The notes: generated from the sequence alone by a model not told the origin. A stretch of DNA of 46,405 nucleotides from Paractinoplanes atraurantiacus (GCF_900215205.1 NZ_OBDY01000049.1:1-46405), one strand, 5' to 3'. Shown: positions 23,816-33,121, numbered from the stretch's first letter. A program made the numbers and translations.

Positions 23816-26185
23816 GTGACGACAGCGATCCATCAGCGCATTGCCTCCGAGCTCGGTGTCCGCGAGAGCCAGGTAACCGCGGCGGTCGAGCTCCTCGACG
23901 GCGGCGCCACCGTGCCGTTCATCGCCCGCTACCGCAAGGAGGTGACCGGCACCCTCGACGACACGCAGCTGCGCACGCTCGAGGAGCGGCTGGGCTACCT
24001 GCGGGAGCTGGAGGAGCGCCGTGCCGCCGTGCTCGAGTCGATCCGGCAGCAGGGCAAGCTCGACGACGCGCTGGAGCAGGCCATCCTCGCCGCCGACTCC
24101 AAGGCGCGGCTCGAGGACATCTACCTGCCGTACAAGCCGAAGCGCCGCACCAAGGCCCAGATCGCCCGCGAGGCCGGCCTGGAGCCGCTGGCCGACCAGC
24201 TGATCGGCGACCCGTCGCTCGACCCGCGGGCCACCGCGGCCGCCTTCGTCGACGCCGAGAAGGGTGTGGCCGACGAGAGCGCCGCCCTCGACGGCGCCCG
24301 GTCCATCCTGATCGAACGGTTCGCCGAGGACGCCGACCTCATCGGTGACCTGCGCGAGCGCATGTGGACCCGCGGCCGCCTGGTCGCCAAGGTGACCGAG
24401 GGCAAGCAGACCGAGGGCGCCAAGTTCAGCGACTACTTCGACTTCGCCGAGCCGTACGCCAAATTGCCCTCGCACCGGATCCTCGCGATGTTCCGCGGTG
24501 AGAAGGAGGGTGTGCTCGACCTGACGATGGAGCCCGAGCCGGAGGACGAGTCCACCTTCGAGCCGCGCATCGCCGCCCGCTTCGGCATCAGCGACCAGGG
24601 CCGCCCGGGCGACAAGTGGATGTCCGACACGGTCCGCTGGGCGTGGCGCACGCGCATCCTCATCCACCTCGGCGCTGACCTGCGCGTGCGGCTGTGGCAG
24701 GCGGCCGAGGACGAGGCCGTCCGGGTCTTCGCGGCCAACCTGCGCGACCTGCTGCTGGCGGCGCCGGCGGGCACGCGGTCGACGATGGGGCTCGACCCCG
24801 GATTCCGTACGGGCGTGAAGGTCGCCGTGGTCGACGGCACCGGCAAGGTGGTCGCCACCGACACGATCTACCCGCACGTGCCGCAGAACAAGTGGGACGA
24901 GTCGATCCACAGGCTGGCCGCCCTGGCCAGCAAGCACAACGTCGACCTGATCGCGATCGGCAACGGCACCGCCTCGCGCGAGACCGACAAGCTCGCGGCC
25001 GACCTGATCAAGCGGCACCCCGAGGCCAAGCTGACCAAGGTGATGGTCTCCGAGGCCGGCGCGTCGGTCTACTCGGCTTCCGCGTACGCGGCGTCGGAGC
25101 TGCCCGGCATGGACGTGTCGCTGCGCGGCGCGGTCTCCATCGCCCGCCGCCTCCAGGACCCGCTGGCCGAGCTCGTGAAGATCGACCCGCGCTCGATCGG
25201 CGTCGGGCAGTACCAGCACGATCTGTCCGAGGTGAAGCTGTCCCGCTCGCTCGACGCGGTCGTCGAGGACTGTGTGAACGCGGTCGGCGTCGACGTCAAC
25301 ACGGCCTCGGCGCCGCTGCTGACCCGCGTCTCCGGCATCGGCGCCACGCTGGCCGAGAACATCGTGATCCACCGCGACTCGAACGGCCCGTTCAAGAACC
25401 GCTCCGAGATCAAGAAGGTGCCGCGGCTCGGCCCGAAGGCGTTCGAGCAGTGCGCGGGCTTCCTGCGGATCCCCGACGGCGACGACCCGCTCGACTCGTC
25501 CAGCGTGCACCCCGAGTCGTACCCGGTGGTCCGCACGATCCTGTCGACCGTGGGCGCCGACCTCAAGAGCGTCATCGGCAACACCCAGGTGCTGCGCAAG
25601 GTCAAGCCGGAGCAGTTCGTCAGTGACAGCGTCGGCCTGCCGACGGTCACCGACATCCTCAAGGAGCTCGAGAAGCCCGGCCGCGACCCGCGTCCCGGCT
25701 TCACCACGGCCACCTTCGCCGAGGGCGTCGAGAAGATCGCCGACCTCAAGCCGGGCATGGTCCTCGAGGGCGTGGTGACCAACGTCGCCGCGTTCGGCGC
25801 GTTCGTCGACATCGGCGTCCACCAGGACGGTCTGGTGCACGTGTCGGCGCTGTCCAACACCTTCGTCAAAGACCCGCGCGAGGTCGTGAAGTCGGGCGAC
25901 GTGGTCAAGGTGCGGGTGGTCGAGGTCGACGAGGTCCGCAAGCGGATCTCACTGACCATGCGCCTGACCGACGAGCCCGTCCGCAAGCCGCGCGACGACC
26001 GCGGCCCGCAGCAGGGCCAGCCGCGCCAGGGCCAGCCGCGTCAGCAGCGCCAGGGCGGTGGCGGCCAGCAGCGCCAGGGCGGCGGCCAGCAGCAGCGTCC
26101 CCGTCAGCAGGACCAGCGCAGCTTCAACGGCGGCGCGATGGCCGACGCCCTGCGCCGGGCCGGCCTGACTAAGGACTCGAAGTAA
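23816..26185 (+). CDS. tex: Tex-family RNA-binding protein
   Basis: The 789-residue protein has the full Tex architecture. A helical N-terminal part ends in the VPFIARYRKEVTG region, followed by a YqgF/RNase H-like domain (GLDPGFRTGVKVAVVD, ~324-339). Helix-hairpin-helix motifs (SGIGATLAENIV and VPRLGPKAFEQ) and a C-terminal S1 domain (VVTNVAAFGAFVDIGVHQDG) complete it. Tex binds nucleic acid and affects transcription or translation. A Gln/Arg/Gly tail (QGQPRQ repeats) follows S1. GTG 23816 is chosen over the open frame to 23711 because homology starts there and GGAGA lies upstream. It overlaps the kinase gene by 17 bp at the stops. Confidence 0.95.
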   Translation: MTTAIHQRIASELGVRESQVTAAVELLDGGATVPFIARYRKEVTGTLDDTQLRTLEERLGYLRELEERRAAVLESIRQQGKLDDALEQAILAADSKARLEDIYLPYKPKRRTKAQIAREAGLEPLADQLIGDPSLDPRATAAAFVDAEKGVADESAALDGARSILIERFAEDADLIGDLRERMWTRGRLVAKVTEGKQTEGAKFSDYFDFAEPYAKLPSHRILAMFRGEKEGVLDLTMEPEPEDESTFEPRIAARFGISDQGRPGDKWMSDTVRWAWRTRILIHLGADLRVRLWQAAEDEAVRVFAANLRDLLLAAPAGTRSTMGLDPGFRTGVKVAVVDGTGKVVATDTIYPHVPQNKWDESIHRLAALASKHNVDLIAIGNGTASRETDKLAADLIKRHPEAKLTKVMVSEAGASVYSASAYAASELPGMDVSLRGAVSIARRLQDPLAELVKIDPRSIGVGQYQHDLSEVKLSRSLDAVVEDCVNAVGVDVNTASAPLLTRVSGIGATLAENIVIHRDSNGPFKNRSEIKKVPRLGPKAFEQCAGFLRIPDGDDPLDSSSVHPESYPVVRTILSTVGADLKSVIGNTQVLRKVKPEQFVSDSVGLPTVTDILKELEKPGRDPRPGFTTATFAEGVEKIADLKPGMVLEGVVTNVAAFGAFVDIGVHQDGLVHVSALSNTFVKDPREVVKSGDVVKVRVVEVDEVRKRISLTMRLTDEPVRKPRDDRGPQQGQPRQGQPRQQRQGGGGQQRQGGGQQQRPRQQDQRSFNGGAMADALRRAGLTKDSK

Positions 26186-27848
26186 TAGCGATGTGGTCGA
26201 AGGCCACCCGGAACGGGCCGTTCACCGGAGCGTCCCGGTCCGGGTAGACGCCGAGCAGCAGCCGCGCGCCCGCGATGTCGGGGTCGGCCAGGGGCGCCTG
26301 GCCGACCGTCTCGCCGTCGCGGGTGACCGTCACCGTGCCGTCGTCGACCCGCAACCCGAGCCGGGTGGCCGGCCCGTCGATCGGCAGCGGCCGGTCCAGC
26401 GGCATGGTGCGGGTGACGACCACGTCGGTGCCCTTGTGGGTGCCGACGTAGACGCTGTTCGCGCACGCCCGTACCAAATAACCTTTGTTGGCTCCGAAAC
26501 GGAACCAGATCGCCGCGCACGAGTCCTCGCTGAGCAGCCGCACCCCGACCTCGGCGCTGATGTCGGCCGGCAACTGGTCTTGCGGGCCCGGGCATTTGTA
26601 GAGCCGCCGGCTGTCGACCCGCGCGACCAGCGAACCGCCGGTGAACTCGCAGGCCGAGTGCCCGTCCGGCTCGGTCTTGGCCAGCCAGTAGCGGGCGGTG
26701 GTCAGGTCGTCCTTGATGATCATCGGCTGGTCGGCCGGCGGCGGCGGTTCCGCCGACGTCTCCGCCGGCTCCCGCCCGAAGATCACCATCATCGCGCCGG
26801 CGATCACCGCCAGCACCAGGAACGCCACGGCGACCGGCATGAACCAGCGCCGCTTGGCCTCCGGCTCCTCCTCCACCGGGCCGGCCGCCGAGATCGGCAC
26901 CGTGATGATCGAGTCTTCCTCGTAGCCCTTGGGCATCAGGCCGGTCACCGACTGCGCCTTGGCCGCGGCCACCCGCAGATCGGGCTGGTCGTCGAGCGCG
27001 GCCTTCGTCGCCGCGGGCCTCGTCGGCCCCGCCACCAGCAGATCAAGCAATTCGCGGGCGGTCGGCCGGTTCTTCGGGTCCTTCTCCAAGGTGTACGCGA
27101 CCAGGTCGCGCAGAGGACCACTGAGGCCCTCCAGATCGGGCGGGCTGGTCAGGATGCGCCCGGCCGTGGCCGGCGGCGAGTCACCGCCGAACGGGGTCTT
27201 TCCGATTCCGGCGTACGCGACCACGCTGCCCCACGAGAACACGTCGGCCGCCGCCGTGATCGGCACGTCGGCGTCACCGAACCGCTCCGGCGCCATGTAG
27301 GCCACGGTGCCGACCATCTGCGACGCGGCCGTGTTGTCACTCGGCGCGCCCATGGCCCGCGCGATCCCGAAGTCGATCACCTTGGGGCTGCCCGGCGCGA
27401 GCAGCACGTTGCGCGGCTTCAGATCGCGGTGGATCACCCCGGCGCCGTGGATGGCGGTCAGCGCGGTCGCCACCCCGATCGCCACGCTGTGCAGGTTGGC
27501 CGCGGTCAGCGGGCCGCGCTCCTCGACCACCTCGGCCAGGGTCGGCCCGTCCACGTACTCGCAGACCAGATAGGGATGCTCGGCGTCCGGGTCGGCGTCG
27601 AGCACCTCGGCCGTGCAGAACGGCGGCACCTGCCGCACCCGGGCCACCTCGGAACGGAAGCGGCGCCGGAACTCGTCGTCGTGCGCCAGGTCGGCGCGCA
27701 CCACCTTGACCGCCACCAGCACTCCCGCCGGTGACGTGGCCAGATAGACGGTGCCCATGCCACCCTCGCCGAGCCGGCCGACCAGCTCGTAGGAGCCCAG
27801 TCGCGCCGGGTCGCGAGGACGCAACGCCTCCGTATGCTCCCCAGGCAT
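26169..27848 (-). CDS. membrane Ser/Thr protein kinase with jelly-roll-like ectodomain
   Basis: The 559-residue protein has a Hanks-type kinase domain (~20-280): glycine loop GRLGEGGMG (24-32), Lys48, HRDLKPRN (140-147), DFG (159-161) and YMAPERF. A linker and one membrane helix (~335-358) follow. The outer ~200 residues are beta-rich with four Cys residues and resemble a LamG/DUF1080-type jelly roll rather than PASTA repeats, so the ligand may be a glycan. The gene diverges from the GNAT gene. Confidence 0.92.
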   Translation of the reverse strand: MPGEHTEALRPRDPARLGSYELVGRLGEGGMGTVYLATSPAGVLVAVKVVRADLAHDDEFRRRFRSEVARVRQVPPFCTAEVLDADPDAEHPYLVCEYVDGPTLAEVVEERGPLTAANLHSVAIGVATALTAIHGAGVIHRDLKPRNVLLAPGSPKVIDFGIARAMGAPSDNTAASQMVGTVAYMAPERFGDADVPITAAADVFSWGSVVAYAGIGKTPFGGDSPPATAGRILTSPPDLEGLSGPLRDLVAYTLEKDPKNRPTARELLDLLVAGPTRPAATKAALDDQPDLRVAAAKAQSVTGLMPKGYEEDSIITVPISAAGPVEEEPEAKRRWFMPVAVAFLVLAVIAGAMMVIFGREPAETSAEPPPPADQPMIIKDDLTTARYWLAKTEPDGHSACEFTGGSLVARVDSRRLYKCPGPQDQLPADISAEVGVRLLSEDSCAAIWFRFGANKGYLVRACANSVYVGTHKGTDVVVTRTMPLDRPLPIDGPATRLGLRVDDGTVTVTRDGETVGQAPLADPDIAGARLLLGVYPDRDAPVNGPFRVAFDHIAITSSP

Positions 27849-27903
27849 GTGAGCACTGTATAGGGCGCGGTCGCTGCGTTACCCGGCCGGATAACCTCGT
27901 CCC

Positions 27904-28440
27904 ATGCTGATCGCGACGGAACGGCTCATCCTGCGGCGCTTCCGCCCCACGGACGCGCCCGTGCTGGCCGGGTACCGCTCCGATCCGGCGGTCGCGCGCT
28001 ACCAGTCGTGGGACGCGCCGTTCCCGCTGTTGCGGGCCGAGACGGCCGTCGCCAACTTCATGGCCTCCGACCCCGACAAGCCCGGCTGGTTCCAGTACGC
28101 GATCGAGCGCGCCGCCGAGCGCGACCTCATCGGCGACGTCGCGGTGCACCTGCACGACAACGCCCAGCAGGCCGAGATCGGCTTCACCCTGGCTTCGCAA
28201 CATCAAAAACAGGGCTACGCCACGGAGGCCGTACGGGCCGTGCTGGACCGCCTTTTCCGCGTGCAGGGCCTGCACAAGGTGGCGGGGGAGTGCGACGCCC
28301 GTAACGTCGCCTCGGCCTCGCTCATGGAACGGCTCGGCTTCACCCGCGAGGGCCTGCTGCGCCAGCAGACGTTCATCAAGGGCGAGTGGACCGACGACCT
28401 GATCTACGGCCTCCTGGCCTCGGAATGGCTCCTGGATTGA
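27904..28440 (+). CDS. GNAT-family N-acetyltransferase, RimJ/RimL-like
   Basis: The 178-residue enzyme starts with TERLILRRFRPTDAP, the mark of RimJ/RimL-type acetyltransferases. The acetyl-CoA loop is HQKQGYATEAVRAVLD (~100-115) and ARNVASASLMERLGFTREG follows. It should transfer acetyl to a protein N terminus or small amine; the substrate is not predictable. The proline-rich membrane protein gene starts 31 bp downstream and may share its transcript. Confidence 0.9.
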   Translation: MLIATERLILRRFRPTDAPVLAGYRSDPAVARYQSWDAPFPLLRAETAVANFMASDPDKPGWFQYAIERAAERDLIGDVAVHLHDNAQQAEIGFTLASQHQKQGYATEAVRAVLDRLFRVQGLHKVAGECDARNVASASLMERLGFTREGLLRQQTFIKGEWTDDLIYGLLASEWLLD

Positions 28441-28471
28441 TCAACTAAGCCTTGATCCGTACAGTGCCCGC

Positions 28472-29734
28472 GTGACACAGCCCCTCCCGCCGAAACCGGC
28501 GACCGTCCGGGTCGCCTTCTCCTTCCAGCTCGCCGTCGTCGCGATGCTGCTCCTGTTCGTCGGCGCGGCCATCGCCAAGGCCGTCCACTACGACGGGCTG
28601 ATCACCGAGGCCGCCCTGGCCCCCGGCACCGACCCGGCCGACGTGGCGAGCGAGCGCTCGTTCAACATGTCGGACACGCTGTTCCCGGCGATCCCCGCGC
28701 TGATCCTGGCCATCTGGCTGGGGGTGACGGCGTTCCTGGTCCGGCGGGGCAACAACGTCGGCCGCATCCTGACGTTCGTCGGCATGGGCGCCCCGGTGGC
28801 GCTGTTCCTGGCCGGCTGCCTGGTCGGCGGCATGGGCTTGTTCGTCTTCTTCGGCGGCCTGGCCGCCGGCGGCATCGACGAGGAGGACCCGTTCGCCGAC
28901 GAGCCCTTCCCGGACGACACGGACTACTACTCGGGTACGTATCCCGGCGATGCCTTCTACGACCGCTTGTCCGCCCTCGACTCGACCGGCTGGAGCATCG
29001 CCTACGAGGTGATCAGCTTCTCCGCCCTGGCCTTGGCCCTGGCCTGCGCCATCGTCACAGTGGTCCTGCTCCTGGTCGGCCCGTCCAGCCGCTTCTTCCG
29101 CCCGGCCCGCCCCGGCGCTCCCGGCCCGCTCCACCCCTACGGCTACGGCATGCCGCCCGCCTACCCCGCCCCGTCCTACCCAGCGCCGCCGTTCCCCGGC
29201 CCGCCGTTCCCCAGCCCGCCGTTCCCCAGCGCGCCGTTCCCCGGCCCAGCGTTTCCCGGCCAGGCGTTCCCCGCGCCCACGCGCCCGGGCCCGGCGCCGG
29301 CCGCTCCCACCTATCCAGGCCATGCCTTCCCGGCACCCGGCTACCCCAGCGCGGCGTTCCCCGCGCCCACCTACCCCGGCTCGGCCTTCCCCCAGCCTTC
29401 GACGCCGTTCCCGCAACCGCCGGCGCCTTTCACCGAGCCTTCCCCCTACGCTCCACCGCCCCCGGCCTCCCCGGCCCAGGATCAGCCCGGCCCCACGTCG
29501 GCCTCCCCGGCCCAGGACGAGAACCAGTCCGGTCCTGCCCAGGCCTCCCCGGCCACGGATCAGCCGGGCTCCTCGGCGGCCTTCCCGGTCGAGAACCAGC
29601 CCGGCCCCGCCTTGGCTTCACCGGTCATGGATCAGCCCGGCCCCGCGCCGGTCCCCGCGCCCGCGGATTCGCCCGGCCTTTCAACCGCGCCGCTCACGAA
29701 CCCGCCCGCGCCGCCTTCGTCTCCTTCGGCCTGA
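28472..29734 (+). CDS. membrane protein with long proline-rich tail
   Basis: The 420-residue protein begins at GTG. Residues ~15-205 hold four membrane helices with a small acidic loop (DEEDPFADEPFPDD). The last ~210 residues are low complexity, rich in Pro, Ala, Tyr and Phe, with repeated PFP(G/S) blocks and later QPGP(A/T)-ASP blocks. The tail could be a binding platform or a wall-spanning segment, depending on topology. No family is recognised. Confidence 0.75.
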   Translation: MTQPLPPKPATVRVAFSFQLAVVAMLLLFVGAAIAKAVHYDGLITEAALAPGTDPADVASERSFNMSDTLFPAIPALILAIWLGVTAFLVRRGNNVGRILTFVGMGAPVALFLAGCLVGGMGLFVFFGGLAAGGIDEEDPFADEPFPDDTDYYSGTYPGDAFYDRLSALDSTGWSIAYEVISFSALALALACAIVTVVLLLVGPSSRFFRPARPGAPGPLHPYGYGMPPAYPAPSYPAPPFPGPPFPSPPFPSAPFPGPAFPGQAFPAPTRPGPAPAAPTYPGHAFPAPGYPSAAFPAPTYPGSAFPQPSTPFPQPPAPFTEPSPYAPPPPASPAQDQPGPTSASPAQDENQSGPAQASPATDQPGSSAAFPVENQPGPALASPVMDQPGPAPVPAPADSPGLSTAPLTNPPAPPSSPSA

Positions 29735-29777
29735 GCGCTGTTCGGCGGCTTCCGCATCGATACTGCTTGACGTCCTT

Positions 29778-29806
29778 CTCGCTGTAACCGAAGCTGTTAC
29801 AGCGAG
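29778..29806. promoter_or_regulatory. operator of the Rrf2-type regulator
   Basis: A perfect 11-bp inverted repeat (CTCGCTGTAAC, 7-base spacer, GTTACAGCGAG) spans 29778-29788 and 29796-29806. Its right arm overlaps the ribosome site GAGGAGG. TTGACG at 29767-29772 is a likely -35 box. The arrangement predicts autorepression. Confidence 0.8.
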
Positions 29807-29815
29807 GAGGCATCG

Positions 29816-30247
29816 ATGGCCGCGAACAGCCGTTTGACCATCGCCGTGCACGCGCTGGCCTGGCTGGCCCTGGCGCATCGGCGCGGCCGCGACGTGCTCA
29901 CCTCCGACGAGGTGGCCGCCAGCATCAACGTCAACCCGGTGATCGCGCGCCGCAGCCTCGGCGACCTGCGCCGGGCCGGTCTGGTGGCTGTCCGGCACGG
30001 CACCGGCGCCGGCTGGCACCTCGCCCGCCCACCCGCCGAGATCCCTCTCAGCGACGTCCACGAGGCCGTCGAGGGCCCACCGATCTTCGCGCTGCACCAC
30101 ACCGAGCCCAACCTCGACTGCCCTGTCGGCCGCGGCATCCGCCCCGCCCTCAGCGACGTCTACGCCGGCGCCGAGCAGGCGCTGCACCGCGAGCTGGCCC
30201 GCACCTCGATAGCCGACGTCCTGCACCGCTCCCTGGAGGCACGATGA
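29816..30247 (+). CDS. Rrf2-family transcriptional regulator
   Basis: The 143-residue protein has an Rrf2 winged helix (residues ~5-75), with the recognition part SINVNPVIARRSLGDLRRAGLV. Only one Cys (Cys102) is present, so it lacks the three-Cys iron-sulfur site of IscR/NsrR and probably senses by another route, for example Cys oxidation or a small molecule. It is the first gene of a three-gene unit, overlapping the NIPSNAP gene by 4 bp (ATGA), downstream of a clear operator. Confidence 0.9.
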   Translation: MAANSRLTIAVHALAWLALAHRRGRDVLTSDEVAASINVNPVIARRSLGDLRRAGLVAVRHGTGAGWHLARPPAEIPLSDVHEAVEGPPIFALHHTEPNLDCPVGRGIRPALSDVYAGAEQALHRELARTSIADVLHRSLEAR

Positions 30248-30873
30248 TCGTCGAACTCCGCCAGTACTCCCTGCGTCCCGGCCGCCGCGACGACCTGATC
30301 GCCCTCTTCGACCGGGAGTTCGTCCACACCCAGGAAGCCGCCGGCATGCGGGTGATCGGCCAGTTCCGCGACCTGGACGACCCCGACCGCTTCGTCTGGC
30401 TGCGCGCTTTCCCCGACATGCCGTCCCGCGCGGCCGCCTTGACCGCCTTCTACACCGGCCCCACCTGGATGGCCCATCGAGCCGAGGCCAACGCCACGAT
30501 GCTCGACAGCGACAACGTCCTCCTCCTGCGCCCCGCGACCGCCACCCCACCGTTCCCCACCGCTCCGGATAGCGGGGGCCCTTTCCTGGCCACGCTTCAC
30601 TTCGGCGAACGGCCCTTCGGCGATGACTTCGCCGGGCTGGTCGCGGCGCGGGCCGCCGAGTTCGGAGTCGCCCCTCTGGCCCTGCTCACCACCGAGTACG
30701 CCGAGAACACCTTCCCGGCCCTCCCGGTACGCACGGGCGAGCACGTTTTCGCCTGGTTCGCCGGTTTTCCCGACGAGGATGCTCTCGCTGACCACTTGAA
30801 ACGGTTCCCGCGCCTGACAGACTCGACGCGTCATCTGCGCCTGAGTCCTACCGCGGGTTCCCGCCTGCGCTGA
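30244..30873 (+). CDS. NIPSNAP-family protein
   Basis: The 209-residue protein begins IVELRQYSLRPGRRDDLI, typical of NIPSNAP ferredoxin-like domains, and continues with FVWLRAFPDM. The second half looks like a diverged repeat of the fold. The biochemical role of this family in bacteria is unsettled. It is coupled to the Rrf2 gene and followed after 19 bp by a VOC gene, so all three likely answer the same signal. Confidence 0.85.
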   Translation: MIVELRQYSLRPGRRDDLIALFDREFVHTQEAAGMRVIGQFRDLDDPDRFVWLRAFPDMPSRAAALTAFYTGPTWMAHRAEANATMLDSDNVLLLRPATATPPFPTAPDSGGPFLATLHFGERPFGDDFAGLVAARAAEFGVAPLALLTTEYAENTFPALPVRTGEHVFAWFAGFPDEDALADHLKRFPRLTDSTRHLRLSPTAGSRLR

Positions 30874-30892
30874 CCCGAACGAGGTGAGCCGC

Positions 30893-31270
30893 GTGCCGGT
30901 CGGACGCCTTCACCACCTGATCGTCGACTGCCCCGACCCCGGCGCTTCGGCGCGGTTCTGGAGCGAGGTGCTCGGTCAGCCCGTCACCTACGACGACGGC
31001 GACTTCGCGGTCGTCTCGGCCGACACCGCCACCTCCGGGCTCGCCTTTCAGCGGTCGCCCGATCAGCGGCCGGCGACCTGGCCCGACCCGGCCGTCCCGC
31101 AGCAGATGCACCTGGACGTCATGGTCGACGACCAGCCCGCGGCCGCCGAGGCCGTCCGGGCGCTCGGCGCGCGGCAACTGGACGGCGACTACGTCTTCGC
31201 CGATCCGGCCGGGCATCCGTTCTGCCTGATCCCGCGCCCGGGCTGGGCGCCGCCCGTGAATCAGGCTTAG
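30893..31270 (+). CDS. VOC-superfamily protein (glyoxalase-like)
   Basis: The 125-residue protein has two beta-alpha-beta-beta-beta modules of the VOC fold: LHHLIVDCPDPGASARFWSE at the start and MHLDVMVDD in the middle, ending FADPAGHPFCLIP. Members include glyoxalases, dioxygenases and resistance proteins. GTG 30893 is favoured over GTG 30884 because GAGG is then eight bases upstream. Confidence 0.85.
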   Translation: MPVGRLHHLIVDCPDPGASARFWSEVLGQPVTYDDGDFAVVSADTATSGLAFQRSPDQRPATWPDPAVPQQMHLDVMVDDQPAAAEAVRALGARQLDGDYVFADPAGHPFCLIPRPGWAPPVNQA

Positions 31271-31353
31271 GACTCCTTTAACGCCGGCACAGCGTGCCCA
31301 TAGGCGATCTCCCGCGATCGTAGGACCGTCCGAAACGACTGGGAGGTCAACTG

Positions 31354-31821
31354 ATGAAGAGCACTCGCACCGTCGTGGTGGCCGGCGTCGGCGTCCTGGC
31401 GGCCCTGGGCATCGCCGGTACCGCGCTGGCCGCCACCCGCGGCGAGAGCCCGGCCCGGGTCGCCGCCGCCCTGGCCGAGACACCGTCGGCCACGCCGAGC
31501 GACACCACCAGCCCCGCCCCGAGCGCCTCGACCCCGAGCGGCGGGGCGACCTCGAGCGGCTCCGCCGACCCGGCCGCGCCGGCCGGCGCCACCGTCGACG
31601 CGAACGGGGCGCGGGAGATCGCGTTGCGCGCGGTGCCGGGTGGCCAGGTCCACGAGGTGGAACTCGACGACGACGACAACGACCGCCAGGTCTGGGACGT
31701 CGACGTGCACGTCGGCGACGTCGAACACGAGATCGAGATCGACCCGGCCAGCGGAAAGGTCGTCCAGCACGAGACCGGCGACCGGGACGACGACCGCGGC
31801 GACGACAACGACGACGACTGA
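31354..31821 (+). CDS. exported PepSY-domain protein
   Basis: The 155-residue protein has a signal peptide or anchor (~1-27) and a Ser/Thr/Pro spacer. A single PepSY domain (~82-135, ALRAVPGGQVHEVEL ... DVHVGDVEHEIEIDPASGKVV) is followed by an acidic Asp-rich tail. PepSY proteins often sit beside two-component genes and inhibit proteases or modulate sensors. Here it faces the histidine kinase gene, sharing a bidirectional terminator. GGGAGG lies eight bases before ATG. Confidence 0.88.
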   Translation: MKSTRTVVVAGVGVLAALGIAGTALAATRGESPARVAAALAETPSATPSDTTSPAPSASTPSGGATSSGSADPAAPAGATVDANGAREIALRAVPGGQVHEVELDDDDNDRQVWDVDVHVGDVEHEIEIDPASGKVVQHETGDRDDDRGDDNDDD

Positions 31822-31837
31822 CGAACGCCTTCACCCG

Positions 31838-31867
31838 GCCCGGCCACCCGTATGCGGGTGGCCGGGC
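31838..31867. terminator. bidirectional terminator
   Basis: A perfect 13-bp stem (31838-31850 with 31855-31867) with a 4-base loop lies between the stops of the PepSY gene and the histidine kinase gene and can serve both strands. Confidence 0.85.
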
Positions 31868-31870
31868 TTC

Positions 31871-33121
31871 TCATGTGGGCGGGGCGGCCAGCTGAAGGCG
31901 CACCGAGGCGCCGCCGCCGGGACGGGCGCCGACGTCGAAGGTGGTGGCGACCTGGCGGGCGATGTCGAGGCCCAGGCCGGTGGAGCCGACGGCCGAGACG
32001 CCCCGCCGGGCCACCTCGAGGGTGAAGCCGGGGCCCTCGTCGGTCACCGTGAGGACGGCACCTGCGGGGGCGGCCGCCAGGCGTACCTCGAAAGCAGTTC
32101 CGTCCGGTGTGTGGGCGAAGACGTTGCCCAGCAGGGCGTCGAGGGCCGCGCCCAGCTCGTCGGGCGCCACGGCCACCGGCAGTGGGCCGGGTGGGATCTC
32201 CTGGGTGAGGGCGCGGCCGGTGTCCTCGGCCAGGACGGCCCAGAACGCCACCCGGTCGCGGACCACGGCCGCGGCGTCGCAATGGGGCGGGCCGGCCGGC
32301 TCGTCGCGGCGGCGGGCCTGCTGGATCAGGGCCGTCACCGCGCGCGCCACCTCGTCGGTGGCGGCCGAGACGCGGGCCGCCTCCTCGGGGTCGCGCAGGG
32401 ACTCCGTCTCCAGGCGCAGGGCGGTCAGCGGGGTGCGGACCCGGTGGGACAGGTCGGCGACGCGTTCGCGCTCGGCGCTCAGCAGGACCTGGATGCGGTC
32501 GGCCAGGTGGTTGAGGGCGCCGGCGACCTCCCGCAGCTCGGCCGGGCCGGACGGGCTGGCCCGCACGGTCAGCTCGGCCCGGGCCAGGCGGTGGGAGACG
32601 GCCGAGAGCTCGGTGATCGGCGCCGTGATGGCCCGGGCCAGGCGGTCGGCCACCAGCAGGCTGAGCAAGACCAGGACGAGGCCCAGGCCGGTCAGGGTGA
32701 ACCACGCGCGGCCCACGCCGTGACGCAGGTCGTCGTCGCTGACCACCGTGCTGACGACCGCGGTGCCGGACGCGCCGACCACCGGGACGACGATCTCGCG
32801 GTCGTCGTCCACGGCCACGGTCAGGGCTTCGCCGCGCGCGGCCGACAGGCGTACGGCCGGGCTGGGGTCTGTCTCGTGACCCAGAACGCTGCCGTCGGGG
32901 AAGAAGACCGACACGGGGACGGACTGGGCCGTGACCGCCAGCCGGATCGCGTCGCGGTCGCCGGAGCCGGCCAGCGGCACCACCGTGCGCAGCACGTCGT
33001 CGGCGCGGCTCATCGCCCGGTCCTCCGCCACCTGGCGCACCAGCAGGGCCAGCGGCACCAGGAAGGCCAGCAGCACGAGCACGGTGGTGGCGCCCACCAG
33101 CAGGGTCAGCCGGGCCCTCAC
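31871..33121 (-). CDS. sensor histidine kinase
   Basis: The 416-residue membrane kinase has an N-terminal helix (~6-28), an extracytoplasmic sensor of ~100 residues and a second helix (~136-158). A HAMP domain, the phosphoacceptor box DLSHRVRTPLTALRLE, an N box (LLGNVFAHTPDGT) and a G box (DEGPGF, GLGLDIA) follow. The start is GTG 33121, overlapping the response-regulator stop (GTGA), so the pair is translationally coupled. The neighbouring PepSY gene suggests an envelope signal. Confidence 0.9.
   Translation of the reverse strand: MRARLTLLVGATTVLVLLAFLVPLALLVRQVAEDRAMSRADDVLRTVVPLAGSGDRDAIRLAVTAQSVPVSVFFPDGSVLGHETDPSPAVRLSAARGEALTVAVDDDREIVVPVVGASGTAVVSTVVSDDDLRHGVGRAWFTLTGLGLVLVLLSLLVADRLARAITAPITELSAVSHRLARAELTVRASPSGPAELREVAGALNHLADRIQVLLSAERERVADLSHRVRTPLTALRLETESLRDPEEAARVSAATDEVARAVTALIQQARRRDEPAGPPHCDAAAVVRDRVAFWAVLAEDTGRALTQEIPPGPLPVAVAPDELGAALDALLGNVFAHTPDGTAFEVRLAAAPAGAVLTVTDEGPGFTLEVARRGVSAVGSTGLGLDIARQVATTFDVGARPGGGASVRLQLAAPPT

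Noticed and set aside
23651..25840. A 729-codon open frame antisense to tex
   Set aside because: Same high-GC shadow effect; Tex domains are complete on the other strand.
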